A DNA stretch of 7,788 nucleotides from Spirochaetales bacterium. GTDB lineage: Bacteria > Spirochaetota > Spirochaetia > DSM-27196 > SKKC01. The DNA is taken from the NCBI GenBank assembly GCA_007121695.1, contig SKKC01000380.1, positions 1 to 7,788 of the forward strand, written 5' to 3'. Below the pieces are notes generated by a model. The model had not been told where the DNA came from and did not search any database. It saw nothing but the letters and a program-made list of their open reading frames with translations. The translations under genes and the position numbers were made by a program. Shown in pieces: positions 1 through 5,854 of this stretch. Within the stretch, counting starts at the first letter, position 1. The number at the start of each line of letters is the position of its first letter.

Positions 1-1581
1 AACGGTCATTCGCAGGAACACCACAGCATGGTATCGCGGTGGTCGAACGAGCAAATGCGCGAATACTGGAAAATGCACGGATTTGACCGAGTCACGCTCA
101 TAGATGCCGCAGACTTCGGCGACGGGGACAACGATTCACCGTTTGTCGACTCAACGCTCTTTCCGATCGCGAAACGTATCGAGTTCATGACTCGGATAGT
201 CGGATCAATTATAGACGCCCGGGAGTCAGCACTATCCGGCACAGCGTCCATGATCATATTCAAGCAGCTGAAAGGCAGCGGCGTCCATGCATCCGGTGCC
301 CAGTCGCACAACCTGACACCGGTTCACACCATGGACCACGACAGCATACAGACCGGTCTCAAGCGGACACGCCTTCCGGAAGCTGCGTGGACACTCGTAC
401 GCACCAATCTGCGAGCAGCCGGAGGTGGCCCCGCTTCAAGGATAACCGTGAACTCTCGCGCCGAACTCCCTCCAGAGCTAAACGGACAGTATACGGTTGA
501 ATTTCCGGTATCAGAAACCGACCTCGAGGTCCCGACAAAAGCGTTCGGGACAATGATCTCGAGAGTCGCCGACGAGGATCCAAAGCTTATTGTCACGAAC
601 GTAGACGGGAATGTCGCCTCGGGCATGCCGAACATAAACGAAGCAATGCAGATTCGGCATCCGAGTGAAGATTCCACGTACAACCAGGGGCCCGAAGGTC
701 GGGTTTACGAACCGGTCAGCGAAGACGCTTGTGCAGGACTCGCTGCCGCACTTTCGCTGTTCGGAGGTCGTTCTGCATGGCTTACCTATGAATCCTTTGC
801 TATTAACGGCATGCCGATATGGCAGACCGTCACGCAGGCGATGGCCGAGCTCCCGCACTCGTGTCCCTCAGCGGTACTGCTGCTTACAGCTGGTGCGCTT
901 GAACAGGGACGCAACGGCTGGACACATCAGCGACCCGAAATTGAGGCGTACCTGTCAGCACTCACGAAGAACGGCAATGTCTTTCCGCTGTTCCCCATCG
1001 ACGCGAACATGCTGCAGGCTGCGTACGAGTGGGCCCTCGGTCAGACAAACAAGGGCGTTGCGCTCTTCGCATCGAAGTCGCCGCTGCCGGTCCGTACCAC
1101 GCTCGACGAAGGCCGAAGGGCGGTTGAATACGGAGCTCACGTGGTACACGAATCGGGTCAATCGGGAACCTTTGATATTGCTGTGGCCGGTGACATGGTT
1201 TTACAACCCGTTCTTGAGGCGACTGCACTCCTTGCGGCAGAAGGAATCGGTGTTCGCGTGGTATCGGTCGTGAACCCGAGACGATTCTACGCGTCGGAAC
1301 AGGTGGCGTGGGAGGCCGCGCGAGACGGGGACGGAACCTTCATGTCAGATGAAGACTTCGACGCCCTCTTTCCCGGGTCGGGTATACTGTGTGTAACCGG
1401 CGGCGCATCGGCAATTATGGAGCCGGTACTCGACCGCGCGGGCACCCGACCGAAAGCATGTCTGTCCTGGCAACGAGGCGAGACGACATCGGGGCCCGGA
1501 GAACTATACGCTATGAACGGAGTGTCGCCCCCGGACATCGTGAAGAAGGTCAAGGAACTTGAATTGCGAAAAGAACCGTGA
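1..1581 (+). CDS. Phosphoketolase-family protein, C-terminal two thirds (5' end off window)
   Basis: The frame is open from base 1, so the ATG at 28 is internal. The first codons (NGHSQEHHS, then a G-F-D-R-V block) align with the NGYKIANPT / GYxP region of phosphoketolases, so I estimate about 240 N-terminal residues are missing from a protein of about 770. Conserved family landmarks follow in order: TYESF (about 784-798), NGWTHQ matching NGFSHQ (about 913-930), IDANML (about 997-1014), KSPLP, and AGDM. True phosphoketolases are thiamine-diphosphate enzymes that split xylulose-5-phosphate or fructose-6-phosphate to acetyl phosphate. Here the SEHxxEG motif reads SEDACAG, so the glutamate expected to activate the cofactor is Ala (codon 733-735). 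The GPDE motif region is also unrecognisable. Homology is clear, but phosphoketolase activity is doubtful. Some database entries call phosphoketolase-like proteins 'xylulose 5-phosphate 3-epimerase'; I cannot verify that this is one. The IclR gene follows after 79 bases. Cytoplasmic by family. Confidence 0.85.
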   Translation, partial: NGHSQEHHSMVSRWSNEQMREYWKMHGFDRVTLIDAADFGDGDNDSPFVDSTLFPIAKRIEFMTRIVGSIIDARESALSGTASMIIFKQLKGSGVHASGAQSHNLTPVHTMDHDSIQTGLKRTRLPEAAWTLVRTNLRAAGGGPASRITVNSRAELPPELNGQYTVEFPVSETDLEVPTKAFGTMISRVADEDPKLIVTNVDGNVASGMPNINEAMQIRHPSEDSTYNQGPEGRVYEPVSEDACAGLAAALSLFGGRSAWLTYESFAINGMPIWQTVTQAMAELPHSCPSAVLLLTAGALEQGRNGWTHQRPEIEAYLSALTKNGNVFPLFPIDANMLQAAYEWALGQTNKGVALFASKSPLPVRTTLDEGRRAVEYGAHVVHESGQSGTFDIAVAGDMVLQPVLEATALLAAEGIGVRVVSVVNPRRFYASEQVAWEAARDGDGTFMSDEDFDALFPGSGILCVTGGASAIMEPVLDRAGTRPKACLSWQRGETTSGPGELYAMNGVSPPDIVKKVKELELRKEP

Positions 1582-1598
1582 AAGTACGGCAGTTCATC

Positions 1599-1627
1599 TT
1601 GCAACGCCTGTTTTCGACGAGTATTAT
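1599..1627 (+). promoter_or_regulatory. Sigma70-like promoter of the IclR-family gene
   Basis: The sequence has a -35 element TTGCAA (1599-1604), a spacer of exactly 17 bases and a -10 element TATTAT (1622-1627). These match the consensus at 4 of 6 and 5 of 6 positions. The predicted start of transcription is near 1634, which leaves a short leader of about 27 bases before the regulator's ATG at 1661. This would let the regulator be transcribed independently of the phosphoketolase-like gene upstream. It is inferred from sequence only. Confidence 0.5.
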
Positions 1628-1646
1628 TTCATTTAATGAAAACAGG
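1607..1646. promoter_or_regulatory. Candidate IclR-type operator (nested dyads)
   Basis: Two symmetric elements overlap the promoter. The first is a perfect 15-base palindrome, TTTCATT-T-AATGAAA (1627-1641), centred at the expected transcription start. The second is a perfect 9-base inverted repeat, CCTGTTTTC (1607-1615) and GAAAACAGG (1638-1646), which brackets the -10 element. IclR-family operators are often short palindromes with a TTTC...GAAA character, and family members commonly repress their own genes. The left arm lies upstream of the predicted start, so an RNA hairpin is unlikely and a protein-binding site fits better. Autoregulation is inferred. Confidence 0.5.
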
Positions 1647-1660
1647 AGCCGTAAGAAGCC

Positions 1661-2461
1661 ATGCAGAACCTATCAGTAAGTGAACAACCGAAACGTCTGA
1701 CAAAAAAGAACGAGTCAGCAGTGAAGGTGATCAAGATAATCGAAGCCATGTCGCGCCGACGCGGTCCTGTTCGACTTCAGGATATTGCGCGGGATTCCGG
1801 TCTCCCGACCTCGACAACCATACGATTCCTGAACTCGCTCATTGAGCTTGGATATGTTCAGCAGCAGCGCGAAACGGCACGTTATGCGCTGACACTGAAA
1901 CTCTGCAGAGTTGCCGGTGATATAAGCCAGAATACCAGCTATCGCGATGTTGTTCGTCCGTACATGGAAGAGCTGACCGAACGGCTGTCCGAGAGCTCGT
2001 GTATGGCGGTCATGGAAGGCGCCAAAGCCCTGTACGTAGATGTGGTGGATGCGCCGGATCAACTACTGAAAACGCTTCAGCGCATCGGAAAGAGCGCGCC
2101 TCTTCATTCCACCGGTGTCGGAAAATGCCTTCTGCTTGGACTGGCCTCGCGTGAGCGTCGCTCGCTTCTGGAGCAGACTCCTCTGGTTCGGCTCACCGAG
2201 CATACCCACGCGTCCATGGAGTCGCTTGAACGTGATCTGGAGCTATCCCGAAAACGGGGGTATGCGCTTGACGACGAAGAGTGCGAGCTTGGAGTACGGT
2301 GCGTAGCCGCACCGGTCAGCGACCATAGCGGCAATATCGTCGCAAGCATCAGCATCTCTGGACCATCAAGTAGAATCACCCCGAAACGAATCGATCAGAT
2401 TGCGTCCGATCTCATTGAAACAGCGCGCGTCGTTTCACGGGCACTCGGTGCACCGGTGTAG
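1661..2461 (+). CDS. IclR-family transcriptional regulator
   Basis: The protein has 266 residues, the usual IclR-family length. Residues about 18-79 form the winged helix-turn-helix, with a recognition helix around LPTSTTIRFLNSLIELGYV and the wing ending in RYALTLKL. Residues about 95-262 form the effector-binding domain, with the typical blocks PLHSTGVGKCLLL (147-159), GYALDDEECELGVRCVAAPV (200-219) and ASISISGPSSRI (228-239). IclR regulators bind small carboxylic or sugar-acid metabolites and act as dimers or tetramers at palindromic sites. AGGAG at 1644-1648 precedes the ATG by 12 bases, somewhat far but acceptable. The gene sits between the phosphoketolase-like gene and the convergent DUF1537 kinase gene, and similar motifs occur in the kinase promoter. 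A local regulator of this catabolic group is the likely role. The ligand is unknown, though a C4 or C5 sugar acid or its phosphate is plausible by inference. Confidence 0.93.
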   Translation: MQNLSVSEQPKRLTKKNESAVKVIKIIEAMSRRRGPVRLQDIARDSGLPTSTTIRFLNSLIELGYVQQQRETARYALTLKLCRVAGDISQNTSYRDVVRPYMEELTERLSESSCMAVMEGAKALYVDVVDAPDQLLKTLQRIGKSAPLHSTGVGKCLLLGLASRERRSLLEQTPLVRLTEHTHASMESLERDLELSRKRGYALDDEECELGVRCVAAPVSDHSGNIVASISISGPSSRITPKRIDQIASDLIETARVVSRALGAPV

Positions 2462-2518
2462 CGACCGCAAACGAATACCAGCCAATCACAACGGATCTTA
2501 CACACGGGACAGCGAAGC

Positions 2519-3808
2519 TCACAAGCCGGACATTGCGGCTACTACCTCGGTAAGTGTCGCATCGCTCCCGACATTACCCGGAAATATCACGTACAGCATG
2601 CCGTCGTGTGAATCAATCCGAATCACCGGAACTCCCGGTTCTGCCTGGCCTTCAACGCGCGCCATTCGAACACCAAGTCCTCGCGTAAGAATCTCGTGAG
2701 ACGTAATTCCACCTTTCGAGACAAGAAAATCGAGCGGACTTCGTATCTGCCTGACTATGGATACCAGAGCGTCTGATATACGTGCCCCGGCCTCAAGACG
2801 TTCCGCAGTCGTGCCGAATGCCGCCTCGGTCCGGGAGGTGTAGACCACCGGAATTCGCCCGTCAGCAAGAGCACGCTCGATCTGCTCGACACACCACCCG
2901 CACACCGACGCCGCGTCGTCGAGAATACCGTGCACATCGAGTTCAATTTTTTCAGTTAAAGGTAACTCGAACAGGCGTTCTAACTGACGTGTGGTCTTCT
3001 GTACGTGCGATCCCGCGACCACGATACCGCGTCGTACCGACTCCGAAGTCGGCCGAACAAGCGGTCTGCTGTCTGTTTCTGTCAATGACTTCACGATCGA
3101 AGCGGCCCCGTGAAACACGAAGCTTTTCCCGGCACGCATTGCACTGCCACAGGCCCGTGCAAATACATCAAGATCATCGTAGCGTACCGCGTTGACAATG
3201 AGATAGTTCCCGCCACTCCGATCCATCAATCTATGTATCAGATCGGTTTCTGAGTCTCCACGGAGTTCGTCGATGGTTAAAGACGCGATGTCCGCCTCCT
3301 GAACCCCACCCTTCGTTTTCTCGGTTATGTACCCGGGCAAATAGGAAGTCCGGTATCCGAACACCGAGTCCCGGGCAAACTCCGTCTGATCCGCGCGTAT
3401 ACGTGTCTCCCCTTCGAGGACGTAATGTGTATCCGAGTCAGTAATTCGTCCACCTTCAAAAAACGCCGGCACAAATATACGGGCATCCGGGTCGGGGATT
3501 GCCTCGGAACATATCGTATCCAGTTCGAGCGGAAAGTGACTGCGCAGCGTAGAATCAGAACGGGAAATAAACACAAGACGCTCATTCGTGTTCGCATGTA
3601 ACCGTGTTACCGTGCGAACGGCCTCGGCAACCCGCTTCCTTGCTTCAGTACGACCGCACGCACGTGTGTTCGTTAGTATATAGAAGAACGGAACTGAGTC
3701 CCCGAGCGCAGTCCGTATAACATCGTCGTTCCAGTCGGTCAGCACATAGCAGCCGTGTACTGTCTGTATTCCAGTTGGATCATCGTCCAGAATGATATAT
3801 CTCAGCAT
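2519..3808 (-). CDS. DUF1537 / four-carbon acid sugar kinase family protein
   Basis: The N-terminal domain begins with the diagnostic ILDDDPTG (residues 7-13 from the chosen start) and contains RSDSTLRSHFP (83-93). The C-terminal nucleotide-binding domain has GSHVQKTTRQ (266-275), KGGITSHEIL (365-374), RGLG (376-379) and PGNVG (410-414). Characterised members phosphorylate D-erythronate, L-threonate or 3-oxo-tetronates with ATP, so the product should be a sugar-acid phosphate. The substrate here is not set by sequence. The frame opens at a TTG at 3856, with ATGs at 3838 and 3835. I prefer the ATG at 3808 (429 aa) because homologues start just before DDDPTG and GAAGG lies 4 bases upstream, although that spacing is short. 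The gene is convergent with the IclR gene, with 57 bases between the ends and no clear terminator. The usual partner genes for tetronate breakdown (an OtnC-type aldolase, OtnI, PdxA2) are not in view. Confidence 0.9.
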   Translation of the reverse strand: MLRYIILDDDPTGIQTVHGCYVLTDWNDDVIRTALGDSVPFFYILTNTRACGRTEARKRVAEAVRTVTRLHANTNERLVFISRSDSTLRSHFPLELDTICSEAIPDPDARIFVPAFFEGGRITDSDTHYVLEGETRIRADQTEFARDSVFGYRTSYLPGYITEKTKGGVQEADIASLTIDELRGDSETDLIHRLMDRSGGNYLIVNAVRYDDLDVFARACGSAMRAGKSFVFHGAASIVKSLTETDSRPLVRPTSESVRRGIVVAGSHVQKTTRQLERLFELPLTEKIELDVHGILDDAASVCGWCVEQIERALADGRIPVVYTSRTEAAFGTTAERLEAGARISDALVSIVRQIRSPLDFLVSKGGITSHEILTRGLGVRMARVEGQAEPGVPVIRIDSHDGMLYVIFPGNVGSDATLTEVVAAMSGL

Positions 3809-3874
3809 TTCGCCTTCGTTCGGTTTCCTGTGCATCATAACCCGTTCCGTAAACAATTCACTCTGTGGACTTGC

Positions 3875-3919
3875 TTTCTTATGAATAAAACGTATACCGT
3901 ATGATAACAGGGTTCATTA
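3875..3919. promoter_or_regulatory. Possible regulator-binding region at the kinase promoter
   Basis: Pieces of the IclR-promoter dyads recur here. GATAACAGG (3903-3911) matches 8 of 9 bases of the GAAAACAGG arm at 1638-1646. TTCATTA (3913-3919) is the exact complement of TAATGAA within 1634-1640. TTTCTTATGAATAAA (3875-3889), just downstream of the predicted transcription start, is an imperfect palindrome that matches the 15-base IclR-promoter palindrome at 10 positions. None is a perfect dyad. Shared control by the neighbouring IclR protein is a reasonable but weak inference. Confidence 0.28.
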
Positions 3920-3929
3920 CATCACGCAA
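3901..3929 (-). promoter_or_regulatory. Sigma70-like promoter of the DUF1537 kinase gene
   Basis: Read on the minus strand, TTGCGT (3929-3924) and TATCAT (3906-3901) are separated by exactly 17 bases. The -10 matches consensus at 5 of 6 positions and the -35 at 3 of 6. Predicted transcription starts near 3894, giving a leader of about 56 to 86 bases depending on the start codon. It is inferred from sequence alone. Confidence 0.4.
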
Positions 3930-4007
3930 ATGACACGAGGTGGCCGCATAAGGATAAACGATGGTACCCTGCAGACCGACGACGGTGCGCAAGGGGGATA
4001 GTCGACG

Positions 4008-4130
4008 ATGAACTGGCAAAAGTGGCGCCATGCTGCAGGCACGGCCACGCAGAGTTCGCAATTGATAGTCGACCCGAAAATCGCATTGCTCAACCACAAG
4101 GCACTACAATGGCCTCGCTTTATCTCGTAA
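4008..4130 (+). CDS. Possible small ORF overlapping the P-loop gene start
   Basis: This 40-codon ORF starts MNWQKWRH and ends WPRFIS. A purine-rich AAGGGGG (3991-3997) ends 10 bases before its ATG. Its last 22 bases overlap the first codons of the P-loop gene in another frame, an arrangement that permits translational coupling. I recognise no family, and an ORF this short can occur by chance. If real, it would be a leader peptide or a small cytoplasmic protein; it has no membrane segment. Confidence 0.2.
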   Translation: MNWQKWRHAAGTATQSSQLIVDPKIALLNHKALQWPRFIS

Positions 4131-4612
4131 CCGGCCCCTGGGCGTCGGGAAAGACGTCTGTGGTAGCGGAACTTTCTCATCAGCTCAGTGAATGTGTGGT
4201 GTTCGATTGGGATTCCATTATCCCCGCGTTGTCAGGAGCGCTGGGTCGAGACGTCCGCGTCGACCCCTCAACATGGCCAGGACTAAAGGCGATCTGGGAC
4301 GAAATCCTGGCGAACGTACTTGCCGGTGGTCACGACGTGGTTCTATTCGGGCCGTTGGTTCCCGATGACTTTTCGGCTACAAATGTCGGGTGCGATTCCA
4401 TTCATTGCGCCTACCTTAACTGGCCAGACAAGATAATTGCGCAGCGGCTCAGAAGACGAGGTGCCTCTTCAGCGGAGATCTCTGACGAGTTAACTTTCCT
4501 GACGCAACTCAGGGGCTCGGCCTTCGAGGCAATCGAGTCGATTGGCCTGACCCCTCGTGAGGTCGCTGTGTCTGTATCGGCATGGGTCGGTGGCGAAGTG
4601 TCTATGGATTGA
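4109..4612 (+). CDS. Small P-loop NTPase / kinase-like protein
   Basis: The 167-residue protein begins with a beta strand that leads into a clear Walker A motif, GPWASGKT (residues 9-16, with K15 and T16). VVFDWD follows (31-35), in the position where small-molecule kinases hold an acidic metal- or substrate-binding site. An arginine-rich LID-like stretch occupies about 107-124 (DKIIAQRLRRRGAS). Length and order fit the gluconate, shikimate or nucleoside kinase-like fold, so phosphorylation of a small metabolite is plausible, but the substrate cannot be read from sequence. The frame could start at the ATG at 4022, but the 29 extra residues do not look like a domain and the beta-alpha fold begins at the ATG at 4109. 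Ribosome-binding support there is weak (AAGG about 7 bases upstream). The gene stands alone: it is divergent from the DUF1537 gene and separated by about 220 bases from the next operon. Confidence 0.72.
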   Translation: MASLYLVTGPWASGKTSVVAELSHQLSECVVFDWDSIIPALSGALGRDVRVDPSTWPGLKAIWDEILANVLAGGHDVVLFGPLVPDDFSATNVGCDSIHCAYLNWPDKIIAQRLRRRGASSAEISDELTFLTQLRGSAFEAIESIGLTPREVAVSVSAWVGGEVSMD

Positions 4613-4698
4613 GGCTAAATTTTTCTGGACGTTTATTTATACAGGTGCGTCGTGAGATAGCAGGTCCAAGATAATGCAAACAAGGAGAAAAAAATAGA

Positions 4699-4806
4699 AT
4701 GGGATTTTTCAAGCACGATGACATGCACCCTGACATACCCCCCTGGCAAAGCCGGGAGTCTTTCGCTTTAATCGCGGAGTACCAGGCAGTTTCTAATGAA
4801 CAATGA
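4699..4806 (+). CDS. Possible 35-residue small protein or leader peptide
   Basis: A short ORF begins MGFFKHDDMHP and ends AVSNEQ. AAGGAG (4682-4687) lies 11 bases before the ATG, a better Shine-Dalgarno match than several annotated genes here have. The stop is 28 bases before the dehydrogenase start, so it could be the first cistron of that operon. The peptide is mixed acidic and aromatic, with no membrane segment and no run of a single amino acid as in classical attenuators. A GC-rich hairpin (CCTGGC 4742-4747, GCCGGG 4751-4756, loop AAA) lies inside it, followed by a loosely T-rich stretch. It matches nothing I know. It may instead be a decayed gene remnant. Confidence 0.35.
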   Translation: MGFFKHDDMHPDIPPWQSRESFALIAEYQAVSNEQ

Positions 4807-4820
4807 AACGAAACCAATAC

Positions 4821-4825
4821 GGAGG
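4821..4825 (+). promoter_or_regulatory. Ribosome binding site that sets the dehydrogenase start
   Basis: GGAGG lies 9 bases upstream of the ATG at 4835. The longer in-frame alternative at 4796 would place this site inside the coding sequence and has no comparable Shine-Dalgarno of its own. The start at 4835 is therefore preferred. Confidence 0.7.
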
Positions 4826-4834
4826 CACCGTTCA

Positions 4835-5827
4835 ATGACTGACGAGCAATCCACGACCTTCACACCCAGACACATTCTGCTGTTACAGAAAGGAAAAAAC
4901 CTGCAGCGGCAGGGAGAGCTCTTTCGGACGCGGTTGTCAGCCGTATTGCCCGATTGTGTTCTGCATCTTTCAACCGGCGAAGATCGTATCGAAAACGCTG
5001 ATCAGATTGACACGATCATTACGCGTGCGTTTCCCCATTTGCCAGAGGTTTTACGTGAGTGTGTGAACTGTAAATGGCTGCATTTTCTCTCCGCCGGGGT
5101 AGATAAGGTGTGGGATATGCCTATCGCGCACTCTGACTACCTGATTACCAAGAGCAGTGGGGTTCACAGTGCGCCGATCAGCGAGTATGCGATGGGCGCA
5201 ATACTTCATTTTGCCAAATGCTTCCCTGAGTTCCATATCGCATCAAGAACCCATTCCTGGACCCGACAAGGGTTATCCGAACTTACCGGTCAAACGCTTT
5301 GCATCCTGGGTTTGGGCCATATCGGACGGGCGCTCGCAAAGCGTGCGAAGGCATTTGATATGCGCGTTGTCGGTACCAGGAGAACTCCTGTGGAAACCGA
5401 ATATGTGGACCTTTGTGTGAGTAACGGTGATGTCATGGACCTCCTGCCCGAAGTGGATTATCTCGTGGTTTGCCTTCCCATGACCCCGAAAACCCGCAGA
5501 TCAGTCGGGGAAAAACTCTTGAGCGCCGTGAAACCCGGGGCGACCGTGATCAGTATTTCACGCGGTGGGATCGTGGACGAGGCCGCCTTGCTGAAGCACA
5601 TCGATTCCGGTCACATCCGCGGTGCGGCACTGGATGTTTTCGAGACGGAGCCACTTCCCTCAGACTCTCCGCTCTGGGACCATGAAAAGATCCTTATTTC
5701 CCCGCATCTCGCCGGATCCTCGCAACATTCTTCAGAAAGGTCACTCGATCTGTTTCTGAAAAACGCAGTTCAGATCAGCCGCGGATTGGCACCTGTGACT
5801 CCCGTCAGCCTGTCCGAGGGCTACTGA
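4835..5827 (+). CDS. D-2-hydroxyacid dehydrogenase (NAD(P)-dependent)
   Basis: The 330-residue protein has the length and domain order of the D-isomer-specific 2-hydroxyacid dehydrogenase family. The substrate domain carries LHFLSAGVDKV (82-92). The nucleotide-binding Rossmann motif is GLGHIG (159-164). The catalytic triad is complete: Arg243 in SRGG, Glu272 in DVFETEPLP and His291 in SPHLAG. These enzymes reversibly reduce 2-keto acids such as glyoxylate, hydroxypyruvate or sugar-derived keto acids to D-2-hydroxy acids in the cytoplasm. The sequence does not fix the substrate. The first 12 residues (TDEQSTTFTPRH) are a variable lead-in before the first strand, HILLLQKG. The enolase-superfamily gene follows after 27 bases with its own AGGAG, so the two are surely one operon. 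The dehydrogenase probably acts on the keto acid made by that enzyme or on a related intermediate (inference). Confidence 0.93.
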   Translation: MTDEQSTTFTPRHILLLQKGKNLQRQGELFRTRLSAVLPDCVLHLSTGEDRIENADQIDTIITRAFPHLPEVLRECVNCKWLHFLSAGVDKVWDMPIAHSDYLITKSSGVHSAPISEYAMGAILHFAKCFPEFHIASRTHSWTRQGLSELTGQTLCILGLGHIGRALAKRAKAFDMRVVGTRRTPVETEYVDLCVSNGDVMDLLPEVDYLVVCLPMTPKTRRSVGEKLLSAVKPGATVISISRGGIVDEAALLKHIDSGHIRGAALDVFETEPLPSDSPLWDHEKILISPHLAGSSQHSSERSLDLFLKNAVQISRGLAPVTPVSLSEGY

Positions 5828-5854
5828 CCTCGCTTATGTTAGGAGTAACGACCA

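Noticed and set aside
28..30. ATG at 28 as the start of the phosphoketolase-like protein
   Set aside because: The reading frame is open upstream to base 1, and the codons before the ATG align with conserved family sequence, so the gene begins outside the window.
665..1273. Long ORF in another frame inside the phosphoketolase-like gene, and similar antisense ORFs elsewhere
   Set aside because: These have low-complexity Arg/Ser-rich translations, no ribosome sites and no family motifs; they mirror the codon bias of the real genes.
2462..2518. Terminator between the convergent IclR and DUF1537 genes
   Set aside because: No stem followed by a T-run is visible in either direction in these 57 bases.
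4022..4108. N-terminal extension of the P-loop protein from the ATG at 4022
   Set aside because: The extra 29 residues do not resemble a domain, the fold starts at MASLYLVTG, and no ribosome site supports the upstream ATG.
4609..4675. Promoter for the dehydrogenase operon (TTGAGG with TTTATT, or GATAAT at 4670-4675)
   Set aside because: TTGAGG-N17-TTTATT is a weak match, and GATAAT has no acceptable -35 and would start transcription inside the ribosome site. A promoter likely exists here but I cannot place it.
4796..4834. Start of the dehydrogenase at 4796
   Set aside because: The GGAGG at 4821-4825 would then be inside the gene; it is ideally placed for the ATG at 4835.
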